Notes under the pieces: model-generated
Told to the model about the DNA's origin: nothing
Databases searched by the model: none
What the model saw: the letters and a program-made list of their open reading frames with translations, nothing else
Translations under genes and position numbers: made by a program
Part shown: piece by piece, positions 11,520 through 23,511 of the stretch
How positions within the stretch are numbered: position 1 is the first letter of the stretch
Layout of the letters: each line of letters starts with the position of its first letter
Assembly (NCBI RefSeq): GCF_023278565.1
Contig: NC_064681.1
Span: forward strand, 4,588,001-4,652,000
DNA: 64,000 nt
Source of the DNA: Colletotrichum lupini
Lineage: Eukaryota > Ascomycota > Sordariomycetes > Glomerellales > Glomerellaceae
Reading direction: 5' to 3'

Positions 11520-12629
11520 GTTGACTCGTTATGTTTACACACGTAGTATTTAAGCTGAAATATAAGGAGAGGTGATAAAGGTACCGGGAAATATGTCGGA
11601 CTCCCAATGGAAGCTCCGAAAGCGCCGAAGCGTTAGCTCCTTAATTGACTTCGATGACGGCATAATCCCGACACGCACTGGAACGGAAGAAGTCCAGAGC
11701 CGGGAGGAAAGGTTTCGGGCAGCTGTTTTTCCGTCACCCTCACACTGACGCGACTTGGTCAGCGCCAAGTTACACAGTCTCACAGCACATTTCACCCCTG
11801 AGCCAAGGTGACTTTGTTCACTGAGGAGACGTTCAGCAGTTAAGTTAGGTTCTCTGCCAACCTTATTAATAGCCCCGAAATTGTGTGGACAAAGTGGGTA
11901 ACTTCCGCACCAGAAGACATCCCCTAACTGTTCAAACGTTCAGCCACAACAGCTTTGTCTACCCTATTTTGCCAGCCTTCGGCTTTTGCACAGCTAGGTA
12001 CATGTCTCGAAAGAACTGCTTCCTCAGATGGCCTTGTCGGATGATACCTCGGATTCCTCTTGCTATGATACCGGCCGAGTTCCATGTCGGGTGATCCGGA
12101 TCTGGTAGGGCGTCCGCCCCTGCAGCGTCTTTACACGAACAAGCAACAGCACGCTGCGACGGTGCGCTGATCGTCGCCCACGTCGCTCGTATTTCAGGCT
12201 GTGTGCTAGGTAATTACAGCTGCCTTATTGGGCAGGAGACTATTCCCCACGATGCATTGGGGATAAGCTAGGGAGGCCTAGTCTCGGGAAATGAACTAGT
12301 CCAGCACTTAACTTCAAGCATATCTGGGCATGGTCCACAACGGTAGGAACTGATGGGATGATGGGACCTCGCTATCGGCATTGGAAAGAACCGAAATAAC
12401 TTGGTGGGAAAGAGGAATACGAGATCTTGTCCCTCCAAGCGCCCAAATGTCTCCGTCCCATCACTGCAGGGTCCAAGGGTCGCCCCGTCCAACGTCGCAT
12501 TGCCGAAATGGAAGAGCTTTTCTGGAAACCCATAAAGTGAATGAGGGCTGGCACGATGTCAGATGAACTGAATGCTTGGTCGCGCAACTGCCTTTCGTCC
12601 CAGTCGTTCGCTATCGGCCTGCACTCATC
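11520..12629. promoter_or_regulatory. Divergent intergenic region, SDR / peroxidase
   Basis: About 1.1 kb between the minus-strand SDR gene and the plus-strand peroxidase gene, so it should carry both promoters. Small open frames occur on both strands but none resembles a protein family. I see no repeat, tRNA or clear TATA box. Confidence 0.5.
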
Positions 12630-14292
12630 ATGAAGCAGAGCATTCTTTCCACGCTCGCTCTAGCGTCCATCGCCGCGACAGAGTATGTTTGGCCTTCTCA
12701 GTACGATGAGCTCGAGGATCACCTCTCTCTGCAGTCCGGATACCTTCGCAGGGGCTTCATCGATGGTCAGTTGTCTCTCTACCACCGACTATCAACTAGC
12801 TACTGACAACTCATTAGGTGTCATTACGTGTGGCTTCGGCACAAGCATCCCCGGCCGTCAGAACTCTGCTGAATGGATCCGCGCCGCTTTCCACGACATG
12901 GCCACGCACGATGCTGCCGCCGGTACCGGTGGTTTAGACGCGTCCATCTTCTTCGAGTTGGATCGCCCGGAAAATATTGGAGGCGCCTTCAACAACACGT
13001 TTGGATTCTTTAGCAGCTTTCACTCCATTCGCGCCTCTGCTTCTGATCTGTTGGCCATGAGTGTCCTCGTCGCCAGCTTTGCGTGCGGCGGTATCCAAAT
13101 CCCGTTTCGTGCCGGCCGTATTGACGCCCAAGAAGCCGGCCCTGCCGGTGTCCCTGAGCCTCAGACCGATCTCAACACTACCCAGCTGGCTTTCACCAAG
13201 GCAGGCTTCTCTCAGAGCGACATGATTGCCATGGTGGCGTGCGGTCATACTCTGGGAGGCGTGCACAGCATGGACTTCCCTGAGATCGTCGGTGTCGCGG
13301 CGGACCCCAACAACGATACCGTAGCCCACTTTGACACCGAATTTGCCAAGTTCGACAACGTCGTCGTGACCGAATATTTGGATGGCACAACCAAGAACCC
13401 TCTGGTTGTTGGCACAAATGACACCCTCAACTCAGACAAGCGTATCTTTGCTGCAGATGGAAACAAGACGATGCAAGCCATGGCCGACCCTAATGCTTTC
13501 CAGACTACCTGCGCCGACATCTTTAGTCGCATGATTGATACCGTCCCTGCCAACGTTAAACTCAGCGACCCCATCGTAGCCACAGATATTAAGCCCTACA
13601 TCAGCGGGCTCTTCCTCAAAGACGATGGCAGCCTGTCGTTTGGCGGCCGCATTCGCATCCGCACCACCGCAGTCACTGGCCGAGACCCCAATGATCTCTC
13701 GGTCCAGCTGACGTACGCTGACCGCAACGGCAACGGATCGAACGTTATCACTACCCGCAAGGCAACCTTTCAGGGTGGAAGTGCCTCTGGCTTGTGGAGG
13801 GAGAGCTTCCACTGGTGGGAGTTTGACACCACAATCAGCCCTGACACGGGCATCAGCAAGTTCTACATCCACGTTACGAAGCCGTCAACCAACGAGACTA
13901 TCACGTACGACAATGCTGGCAACGGATATCCTATGAGTGATGTCCTCCTATATCAGCAGTCTAAATCTTGCATCGGAAATGTGGCGGATGGCAAGCTGCC
14001 GGTCACGGTCAAAGCTCTTGTTCGCAAGGACCGTGTACCCGCCACCGCTGATGGCCTAACTATGGATTTGGTTCATGAGGTCCGTAGGCAGGGAGTGATT
14101 GTTCCCAGACTGGACGTTGAGAAGATCAACTTCCAAGCTACTGGAGAGGACCAAGGCCAGTGGTCCGTCTATACAGCCAGTGGAAGTGTCGATGCTGATG
14201 GATGGAACACCAGTTTTGATATCAAGTTGGGTGGCGAGCAGTCAGTCGAAGTTGCGTTTCAGAAGACAGGAGCTTTGAGCTCTTGCAGCTAG
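12630..14292 (+). CDS. Secreted heme peroxidase with long C-terminal region
   Basis: Exons 12630-12765 and 12818-14292 give 536 residues. The N-terminus MKQSILSTLALASIAATEYV looks like a signal peptide, so the protein is probably secreted. The plant/fungal/bacterial heme peroxidase fold is shown by the distal block WIRAAFHDMATH (Arg67, His71), the GGLDASI segment and the proximal block VACGHTLGG (His189). These enzymes use H2O2 to oxidise phenols, lignin-like polymers or metal ions. Family members of class II are about 340 residues; here some 300 residues follow the proximal histidine, with several Asn-x-Ser/Thr sites and few cysteines, and no domain I can name. A continuous frame also crosses the 52-nt intron, but only splicing joins the signal peptide to the enzyme. 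It ends 74 bases from the end of the convergent BVMO gene. Confidence 0.88.
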
Positions 14293-14366
14293 ACATAAGT
14301 AGTATCCGTAATGGTAATGGAATTTAGATGCCCAGTTTTGGGTGCAGTGCAACGATGAAACAACTC

Positions 14367-16274
14367 CTAGCTCACCCACCATTTCTCATGGTAGCTTCTA
14401 AGGTCAATATCACCACTTAAAGCGCCTTTCTCCAACCAAGGAGTAAGATCTAGTTCCACCCCAGCGTCGCCGTGAGCAGCCGCAACATCCTTCTTGGTCC
14501 AGCCATTCCCCAGCCACCCAAACCTGTTTCCCTGGGGGTTCTGATAGGTGTACTCAAAGTCCTCCCACCTCGGATCCTTTCTAACCAGGTCAACATGAGC
14601 AGCACTGCCGGGCCAGAGGCCATGGATTCTCCCGCCCTTGATCCCACCATTGTACCAAGAGCTGCAGTGCTCGCTCATGACAGTCCGCGGGAAGAAGGCT
14701 TCAGTGTAGGCTCGGAAATCACGAGTTGCAGCTGTTGTCGGAGCTATGGTCCGCAGGCCTTGGGTCGCAAATTTGCGAAGTATCTTGGCAACGTATGTGA
14801 GCTGGTTCTCTACCGCATGACACAGCGTTCCGGCTGGTCCTGTGGCGTTTGGTCCAAGTACAGTGATGAAGTTCGGAACCTCGGGAGCAAGCATTCCCAA
14901 GTAAGTGTCAGGGAATCCTGGTTTACCGCCAGGTCTCCAAGCCCTCTGGAGATCGAGTCCTTTGTAAACGACAGGGAACTGCGTACTGAATGTAATGTCG
15001 TGACCTGTACTGCATATGACTGCGTCAACTTCGCGAAGAGTGTCTAATCACCGAGTGAGTGAAAGATGCTCCATAGATAAGCAGAAATTGGAACCCACCA
15101 TCCACAGTCCGAATGCCGGTTTCAGTGAACTCTGAGATTCGATCGGTGATGTAGTTGACATTTTCCGCAGTCAGCGCCTCGAGATAGCCCGGTCCAGGTG
15201 TCAGCCGACGACAGCCTACTGGGAATTCAGGTAAAATCTCGTCAGCAAGCTTGGAATTCGCCCCCAGTCGTACCCTCATAAGCTCTTTGATGTAATCTTC
15301 GGCCGCTGCATTCTGAGGTCCGTCTTTGAAGATCCCGCCGAAGCGGCTGAAAAGCTTTGCCTCTAGAGCCTTCCGAAATTTAAGATACTTCTCCGCGTCT
15401 GTCCGGGCGTCTCCAATGTTTTCTGCAACAAAGTCTGCCAGATCTTCTCCTCCGATTGGTGCTGCAACCCATGTTTTGTTGCGGGCATAATGATCAACTC
15501 TTGCAGCGATCTTTTGCAGTTGCGGGAGCACTTGTAATCCGGAAGCGCCATTTCCAATGACTGCGATCCGCTTTCCTTTCGGCTCGAACTTAGGGTCCCA
15601 ATTCGAGGTATGTCGTAGGTGGCCCTCAAACTTATCGATTCCTGGATACTGAGGAAGCTTTGGGTCGCTGAAGTGGCCCGTGGCAGTAATCAAGAAGTTG
15701 GCTTCGTCAGTGACTACACCGTCGTCTGTTTGAATTTCGACGATCCATCTGGCCTTTTCCTCAGACCATTCCGCAGATGTGACGCTATGCCTGAAGCGGA
15801 TATACTTGCGCATGTCGTACTTGTCCGCAATATCTTGCCAGTAAGATTGAATCTCAGAGCCGGTGGCATACGCCTCGGTCCAATCTGTCGATGGAGCAAA
15901 CGTAGCCTGGTAAGCGTGAGCGGGTACATCGCACCGAACACCAGGGTAGATGTTGGTATGCCAGACGCCTCCCTTCGTTGCCTCGCGTATCAGTGACTAG
16001 TGCTTCGTGATATCATTGTCCTTCAACTTACAAGATCGTCGTTTCTCTCGTAGATTATGAGATCTAGGTTGGGAACCTTCGCGGGAAGTAAAATGGCAGC
16101 GGTGATGCCAGAAATGCCGGCTCCCACAACAATAGCTCGGACACTTTGATGTTCATCAATGGGATGCTCTTCTATCAAGAAATGAGGTTCGATGGTTCGA
16201 AGAATATTGTTGTCAGCCGCTGGAAGGGAACTTGCACCATCGATAGACGGGTCTAGTATCGCGCCTGGAGCCAT
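14367..16274 (-). CDS. Baeyer-Villiger-type flavin monooxygenase
   Basis: Class B flavoprotein monooxygenase inserting one oxygen from O2 into a ketone (giving an ester or lactone) or oxygenating a heteroatom, with FAD and NADPH. Exons on the minus strand are 16274-16032, 15981-15099 and 15043-14367, giving 600 residues. The FAD Rossmann motif is GAGISG (51-56). GGVWHTNIYPGVRCDVP (about 85-101) is the conserved block after it. The type I BVMO fingerprint FxGxxxHxxxWD is complete (FEGHLRHTSNWD, 199-210), and the NADPH motif GNGASG lies at 224-229. GHDITFS and GPNATGP follow in the C-terminal half. It is head-to-head with the FMN monooxygenase gene at 16829, sharing 554 bases, which suggests joint regulation. 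Substrate unknown; resemblance is to phenylacetone/cyclopentadecanone-type enzymes in general. Confidence 0.92.
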
Positions 16275-16828
16275 GGTTGATCACTCTGACAAAAACGAGA
16301 CGACAATGCTTGACACTTCTCTAAGTATGGATTGCGATTGAGTTTCTATCTTCATTATCGTCGATTACCGGCGTATCACATGGATGACGCAACTATCACT
16401 ATTGCTTGCAAATACCCCCTGTTCCCGATGCAATAGGATTGTGCATGCAGCGTGCTGCAGACACTTGGAAACAAATTTCCTTCGCATATGTTTCGAGGGG
16501 AAGGAAGACTCGATTGGTTCCAGACAAGCATACAATCAAGGATGCATCAATTCTCCATGATACGCCATACGCTATCTAGCTTGCGAATTTACTAAATCTC
16601 GGGCTTGTCCGGGTTTTAATTCTGATAAGACATTGCGAAACTCGAACATCCGTACTTACTGCCGAAATCGGCTCGGACGAATTGCGTGATCCTTCAAGAC
16701 CAAGTGCGCAATGAGTTATCAATGGAAATTTGCTCTCTTCCGCCGATGGCAAGTTGACAACAGACGCAGCACCGGCTCAGTTCCGCCAACGAGTTGGACT
16801 CAGCGCAGCACGAGCTTACCCCGCCAAG
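16275..16828. promoter_or_regulatory. Shared divergent promoter of two flavin monooxygenases
   Basis: This 554-base gap separates the start codons of the minus-strand BVMO and the plus-strand FMN-dependent monooxygenase. The upstream in-frame codons of the latter (16730-16828) would add 33 residues with no family counterpart, so I place them in the leader. No clear operator was identified. Confidence 0.55.
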
Positions 16829-18437
16829 ATGGAACCTTCTGCCAGGCGGCAGATTATACTCAATGCATTTGACATGTTCACTCCGAGCCATCTCTGCTTC
16901 GGTCAGTGGCGCAGGGGCGAAGATGAAGTCGCCGACAAATTTAGAGATCTCAGTTACTGGACCAATCTCGCGCAGACACTTGAGCGGGGAGACATTCACG
17001 CTTTGATTCTGGCTGATACTTATGGTCAACACGATATCTACAATGGAAGCGCTGAACCAACGATACGGACAAGTTGTCAGTTCCCGATGGGCGACCCCGT
17101 TATCGTAAGTGACAAATGTAACATTTGTACCGATGGCCATGCATTGACATTAGGAGTAGCCGGTGACGGCGATGGCAACTGTAACGAAGAAACTTGGGTT
17201 CATTGTAACAACCAGTACGAGTTACGAGGCACCATTCGTCGTCGCAAAGAGGTTCTCGACACTCGACCATCTTACCAAAGGGCGGTTTGGCTGGAACATC
17301 GTCACTTCTTTTAAGGAATCTGCTGCCAAGGCCGTAAGTCAGACTCCGCAAGAAGTTCCTCTTCAAGATCATGCATAACTTTCTTCAGGTCGGGGTCTCA
17401 TATGTCGAACATGATGAGAGATATGCCGCTGCTGATGAATACTTGGAGTTGCTCTACAAGTAAGGTCATATGAGTGTACACGAAGGTCCTAGGCTAAGAG
17501 GTCAGAATATGGGAAGGCTCGTGGGCAGACGATGCTCTCAAGAAAGATGCAACGAACAATATCTACGCCGATCCCAGTCGTATCCGTTGGATCAAGCATC
17601 ATACGGCAAGGTTCAATGTGGATGCTCCTCACATCCTGCATCCTTCACCTCAAAGAACTCCATTTCTGCTTCAAGCAGGGACATCATCGTAAGTACGAAC
17701 CATACAATTCACACGCCTACTTTCGGCTGAACCTTCACAGCGCTGGCATAGCTTTCGCTGCCAAACACGCAGAGGGTATCATGATATCGGGGCTTTCACC
17801 TCACATCTTGGCGCCTCGCGTAGCAGCCATTCGTCAGCAAGCAGCGGAAGCTGGCCGCGACCCTGGTAGTGTCAAGATTTTTGCCGTCATTACACCAGTC
17901 ATTGCGAGAACAGACGAAGAAGCCACTGCAAAATACCGCAAAGCCTTGGAATTTGCGAACTTCGAAGCTGGTCTTGCATTCTTTTCAGGTAATGCTGGAA
18001 TAGACCTCGCCAAATACGATTTAGACGCAGAAATAAGACCAGATGATGCTACCATTGATGGGCGGGTACACTCCATGGTCAGCAGTCTGAAATACCGTGG
18101 CGATGACATTCCAGCTTGGACGCCTCGAAATATCGGAAAAGTCATGGCCATCGGCGGGAACGGGCCTGTGCCTGTTGGATCGGCAGCTCGTGTTGCAGAT
18201 TTCCTTGAGGAGTGGGTGAAGATTGCAGATTTAGATGGGTTCAACGTTGGATATGTCACAACCCCTGGGAGTTTCAAAGATGTGGTAGATTTGCTAGTGC
18301 CTGAGCTTCGCGGAAGAGGGCTATACGGGTACGACGGACTATCGGGAGATGGAGTCACTCTGCGTGAGAGGATGTATGGTGTTGGCCAGAAACATCTCCG
18401 CCACGACCACATTGGAGGTCAATACAAGTACAAGTAG
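16829..18437 (+). CDS. FMN-dependent monooxygenase, NtaA/SnaA/DszA (luciferase-like) family
   Basis: Predicted to use FMNH2 supplied by a separate reductase to oxidatively cleave C-N or C-S bonds or hydroxylate small substrates; known relatives act on nitrilotriacetate, pristinamycin, dibenzothiophene sulfone and dimethyl sulfide. Exons 16829-17104, 17160-17333, 17389-17459, 17506-17688 and 17741-18437 give 466 residues, a normal family length. Diagnostic blocks are NAFDMFTPSH near the start, DLSYWTNLAQTLERG, FPMGDPVIPVTAMA, TSTSYEAPFVVAKRFSTLDH, GRFGWNIVTS, DEYLELLYKIWEGSW, PQRTPFLLQAGTSSAG and AEGIMISGLSPH. The third intron is only 46 nt and ends at GTCAG (17501-17505); only this acceptor keeps KIWEGSW in frame. 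No flavin reductase gene is seen in the window. The Dal5-like transporter follows on the same strand after 319 bases. Confidence 0.92.
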
Positions 18438-18756
18438 GGCCATAATTCGTATGAAAGAGGGGAACGAGGTGGTCTCTGAGACTTGCTAGACATCATCCCT
18501 GAAGAGTGCACAAGAACCAGGATTTGGCTCCATTCAATCAACCCCCACTTGCCTTGTTATGTTGTCATTCGTTCTAAAGTTGCATCAGTTCTGAGAACTC
18601 GGTAACAGGCCGATAATGTGCTCTGTCAGCCTCGCTCTGACCAGCAGGGACACAAAGGGTTTTTGATGCCCCTACCATGTCGGTACAAAAGTAAGTAGTA
18701 TTGCGAATTACTTCTGATTACATCCGCGACCATCCACCTAACGACCTGCGACTGCC
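18438..18756. other. Intergenic spacer before the transporter
   Basis: 319 bases between the FMN monooxygenase stop and the transporter ATG, both on the plus strand. It should hold the terminator of one and the promoter of the other. Nothing specific was recognised. Confidence 0.5.
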
Positions 18757-20635
18757 ATGGACTCCAAAAATGCATCAAAAAGAGATACTGGTAAGGATCT
18801 TGGGCCTCAAGAGCCCTCGTCATCAAGATGGGATCTCCTAAGCGGTGTCATATGGGATGGTCCTCGAACAAAAGAAGAACATCGCCTTGTGCAACGCCTC
18901 GACTTCTTCGTATTGTAAAGAATCCCATGTTTTGAATATGTGCTCAGAGCTGCGCTGACCATGCTCACGACAGAAGCTGGGCTACTTTTGGATATTTCGT
19001 CAGGCTACTCGACTCAAGCAACATCAGTAAGGGCAAATCTTGGCACTAGGACACTGAAACAATGTGTGAAGTTCTTACCAAAAATAGCAAATGCGTATGT
19101 CAGCGGTATGAAAGAAGACCTCGACTTTCAAGGCAACGAGTACAACCTGTTACAAACTTTCTTTACTTGCGGGTATCTGGTCGGTCAAATTCCTTCACAG
19201 TTCTTGCTCACTCGTTGTAGGTTCTTGGAATGCAATCAGCTCTTATATACAGCCCAAAAGCTTGACATCTTCCAGTTCGGCCCTCAATTTACCTACCCGT
19301 GGCGGAGTTTCTCTGGACCATTGTCACATTTTGTTTTGCCGCTGTCAAGGACGTTCGTCATGTCTTAGCGATGAGATTCCTGCTAGGATTCCTTGAAAGT
19401 CCCTTTGCCGTCGGCGTTCTGACCATCATGGGAAGCTGGTACACGCCTCGAGGTAAGAGCATCCATTGTGCGAAGACTCACTTCTTTGTCCTTACCTCGT
19501 CCCTTAGAACTCTCCAAGCGGATTTCAATCTTTTATTCGGCCAGCTATGCTGCTAGCATGTTCAGCGGATACCTCCAAGCCGCAATCTATCGAGGTCTCA
19601 ATGGAGCCGGCGGCCTCCCAGGTTGGCGGTGGCTTTTCATTTTCTGTGGCATAATCTCGATCTGGGCTCCCATCTGGGGATTTTTCGCCGTCCCTGATAA
19701 CCCTCATATCACAAGGGCTCGCTGGATGCGTCCGAGTGAGCAGGCAAAGCATATCGCGAGGATGGAAGCCATCGATCGGCGCAAACCCGAGCCTTTGACA
19801 AAAGCCAGGGTCTTGGGTATTTTCACGAACTGGCCCATTTACGTCTTCAGCTTCGCATTGATGTGAGTTCTCCGTACCTCTCATGATACCCAGTATGGAA
19901 CAGTCTGACATAACTCGCAGTTGCCATTGCGTTGTCACACAACCCCTTAACTACTTCTCTGTTTGGCTGAAGTCCTTGAACCGCTTTACGGTCTATCAGA
20001 TCAACCTCTTTCCTACTGCAGCGCAAGCCGTCGGTCTCGTGACCACTCTGCTATATGCTTGGCTCTCTGATGGGTTGGGGAAGAGGTGGCAGGTTTTACT
20101 GATTCCAGCTGTTAGTACATGAAACATCGGCATCCCGATCTCGCTGACAAGACTCAGACCATCAACCTCATTGGCATGATCATGGTTGCAGCTGAATCAA
20201 GCTACGCGTTGACCTTTGTCGGATATGTTATCAACGCCGCTTCGTGGGGCTTTTGGCCGGTCCTTTACGTGAGCCACTCTTTCTGCGGCTTTCCTGCCTC
20301 TTCAATACTGATGTCGTCTACCTTAGGCCTGGGCAATTGAGATCATGCACAAGAACATGGAGGAGCGTGCGATCGTTATTGGGGTTGCACAGACCCTAGG
20401 CCAAGCTTTCATTGCATGGGTTCCAGGTTGGCAACTATCTTGCCCTCAACATCTTGAAAAGACGCTAATTGTTGCAGTTGTGATTCTCGATGTGGGTAAA
20501 TATGCACCGTCCTTCCACATGGGGTTCTCCGTCATGTGTGGAGTGAGCGTTTTGGAGCTTTCGAGTATCTTCATAATCAGACACTTTGAGAAGCGAGAAA
20601 AGGCGAAGAACGAACAGTCCATTCTTAGCAACTAA
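18757..20635 (+). CDS. MFS transporter, Dal5/allantoate-permease (anion:cation symporter) family
   Basis: Nine exons (18757-18914, 18974-19026, 19088-19216, 19276-19452, 19508-19862, 19921-20110, 20158-20268, 20327-20426, 20478-20635) encode 476 residues with about twelve membrane segments. The N-terminal cytosolic part contains [16 protein letters not shown], the usual entry to helix 1 in this family. [20 protein letters not shown] is the signature loop after helix 1, followed by [30 protein letters not shown] and [17 protein letters not shown]. Family members import allantoate, nicotinate, pantothenate, biotin precursors or other organic anions with protons. One donor is GTTAGT (20111), still GT-AG. 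Placed next to two monooxygenases it plausibly imports their substrate or a precursor; that link is inference from position only. Confidence 0.9.
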
Positions 20636-20746
20636 TAATCATCGCTCTCACTTCAGACTTCAACATTTCCGGTGTTGGCATATAATTGGAGATCTCATGG
20701 TCTAAGTATGCAAATGCTCGTACAGATAGATAATGTAGACGATCAC

Positions 20747-21242
20747 TTATGATTTGTAGTGAGAAAGCCTGCGGATGTGAGTGTTAGTCCTTGTCCGTGA
20801 GGTACCATCAATATCCAACACTGAGAAGTACTTACTCAATCAAGTTTCCGTCGGGATCTCTCACGTAAACGCTCTGGATGGGACCCTGTGCTCCCGTTCT
20901 CGCAACCACCTTCTCTCCCTCAAGAACCTGAACTCCGTCCCCTTGGAAGCCCTTGATCAGTTCCTCAAGATTGGTGCCATCCTCCACCAAGAAACAGAGG
21001 TCGGCCGTGCCTGGCAGTGCCGTCTTGGCTTTTGGCTCAAACTCCTTGCCCTGCTGATGCAGATTGATCTTGTGCGTGCCGAACTTCAGTGCGTGCCTCT
21101 GGACGGATGGATCTAACGGCGACGTGAATGTTTCTGCCTTCATCCCGAGGTACTTGGTGTACCATTGGACTGTCTTTGGGACGCTGGCGCAGGTAAGAAC
21201 GAGATGATCCAGCGTCTTGACGACGGCTCTGGCTCCGGACAT
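20747..21242 (-). CDS. Glyoxalase/VOC-superfamily protein (GLOD5-like)
   Basis: Small vicinal-oxygen-chelate protein. Exons on the minus strand are 21242-20836 and 20768-20747, giving 142 residues. The long exon alone ends in a stop after DPDGNLIE, but splicing at its GA|GTAAGT donor to the CGCAG acceptor adds LSHYKS, matching the usual C-terminus of GLOD5-like proteins. Conserved parts are LDHLVLTCASVPKTVQWYTKYLGM at the N-terminus (with metal-ligand-type His), the central ADLCFLVED and the final VYVRDPDGNLIE with the Glu ligand. The frame is open further upstream, but without another ATG. Members isomerise, cleave or detoxify small metabolites; the substrate is unknown. It converges on the transporter, 111 bases apart. 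Confidence 0.87.
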
Positions 21243-23511
21243 GGTGATAGAACGGGGCACAAAGGTACGATGAAAACCTAGAGCCTTTGCGGATTGCAAA
21301 TTTGATTGGCGTGACAGGTCGAGTCTTGGCAATGGTGGAGGTTTTGGCCTGGCTTGGGGTCTCTGCAAATGTTTTGCGCGAGGTTTAAAATGAAGAAGAA
21401 AAGGAATGGGGATTTGGAGAGCGGCAAGGACGTCATTAGTGCATTGCTTGGGCGGACCGTGCCGAGTTTCCGAAGCGTTCGGCTTGCGGATCCGGCGCCG
21501 AGTTTAGATTCGCCGGGACCCCACATCCGAGGCCCGCCGTTCCTAGTTCGGAATGAGATCCAGATCTTCCAAGCTACTTCGTGATCAAGGTCGGAGATTG
21601 ATGAGATTTTCTTTTCGACAGCATGTGACTGCTTTTCTTGCTATTGTGGAATTCTACTAGTACACCATGAGGAAGATCTTAAGCGTACATCAATAGGCCA
21701 AGTGAAGACTGGCTGTAACCAGCCACTTTGGAAATGTGATAGACTGGTAGAGCCCTAAAGACACAACACTTTCCCAGGATATGATGTACAAAAACTACAC
21801 TCATCATAAATTCGTCAATTATATGTCTAGTTGGGTATCGAGGTAATGCGCAAGATCAACTTCATTCCCGGTGCAGTTCTGCCTTGGAAAGCCACATCAG
21901 CTTCAGTCTCTAATACACCTTGGTGAATCTCTAGGGATGTTACTTTCAGCCTGAATCTAGTGCTGACGCTGTTCATTTGTAGCCTCTGCTGGCGGATGAT
22001 ACGAATGAGAGGTGTGTTGACAGTGATCACTCACTGGCGATCGACATCTGCGGTACGCAACACGAAGACGAGGCCAGAGGAGGATTCCCTCCTCGCAATC
22101 CCACAATAGAATTGCCCATCCAGAAACTTTGAATCCAGCGTGAGGCAAAGTAAGATGCAGAGCTAGTCGAACACGAGCGCCCGTCATCTCGAGGCTAAGG
22201 CACATCGGCGTCAGGGGCAACCCACAAATGAAAGACCCCTGGACTTTAAGACAGTCATATGAAGTAACCATATTTAACGACGGCCTCATGTAGTTGTCTG
22301 ATCGTCCTCAGTATTTCATTGGCTGTCTTGAGTCTGCTTGCGCAGGTGGCTGAGGCGGAGTGGGTGTACATGGTCCGAGATTTGTGCCACGACGCCCGCA
22401 TGTGTGGGCTAACGAGTAGGGTGATATGGGCAAATGACAGTGTTATTGTTTGCATTCATCGTGGTCGCAAAGGCAGCGAGTGACGGATTTCGAAGCCCGA
22501 AGACGATTGAAATGGCTCTATAGACGTATGATATCAGGTGAAATCTCAACGCACAACGCTGGGTCAGTGATCGCAAGATCGATAGATATCGAGATGCAAT
22601 CTGGTCCCCATTATAGCGGCCACGTACAATATGGTATCCTTTGTCTAATCGTTCTTGATGTGTAAATTAAATTCTGTAGGGCGGGAAGAGGGATTCAGGA
22701 AGCATCACTTGAAATTGCCAATTGGAGGGAAATTCAGGCTCACACGACAACGACGTTGCAAGCCACTCGCCATAGCCAAATTAAAACAACGTTAGCTACC
22801 GGCAGCTGAAAAACAAGCTTAAATCTGATTCGGCAGCACGACACCATGCTCACAGCCTGCCGCAACAATGCATAACCGACAGGAGCTAAGTCCTGGCTGC
22901 AGTGCTGGCAGCGGATTGACAGGCAGACAGACTCCTATGAACAAACCCGGTGTCTGGGGTTTTGATGATCTTCTTGATCGTGTTCCTCGAATCAGCCTAG
23001 CCACTCAGCCTGACAACTTCAAGAGATCGAGCTTATCGACGTGCGCGGGGTAACTCCTCCCCGAGCTTACCTGCAGCCACAAGAAAGCTGAGCTCTCAAA
23101 ATAAGCAATTGCTTAACCCCAGACCCTAGTTCCCGACGCCACCATCACCTCCTCTAACTTTGCTCAACGGCCACTTGAGCAAGGACGCTGACATCGCGGG
23201 CTAGTTTAGCTGCAGGAACAGAAAGATGCAGTTTGCTGTATGACACTGCGGTGATGCCTTCAATTGGACGCCACCACGTAATTGCTGGCTGCTCATTTCC
23301 GTTCAGTGTGGCAGCTGAAATGTTGCATCTCCGAGGAGGAGTAGCACAGGGCCCAATATCACAGCCTTATGTTGTGTGCCGTGTACTTAAGCATGAGGTT
23401 TCCGAGAGAGAAAGCAGAAGGGAGATGCTGGGCCATCTTGGACATCAAGCAGCTCAACGTTCACCAGCAACCCTTCACTCTCGTTTCAACACACTCGCTT
23501 TCATAACCAAC
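21243..23511. other. Gene-free stretch upstream of the Cys-rich secreted protein
   Basis: About 2.3 kb. Several open frames of 60-110 codons lie on both strands (for example minus 21957-22289), but none shows a recognisable domain, signal peptide or conserved splice pattern. Composition is normal, without RIP. The plus-strand frame open from 23233 into the next gene is an upstream extension, not a separate gene. Confidence 0.5.

Noticed and set aside
12685..12817. Start of the peroxidase at 12685 with read-through of the intron
   Set aside because: It lacks a signal peptide; the spliced model gives one and joins in phase.
20836..21368. N-terminal extension of the VOC protein resembling a mitochondrial presequence
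   Set aside because: No ATG starts it (the first codon is TTG); the ATG at 21242 matches the family start.
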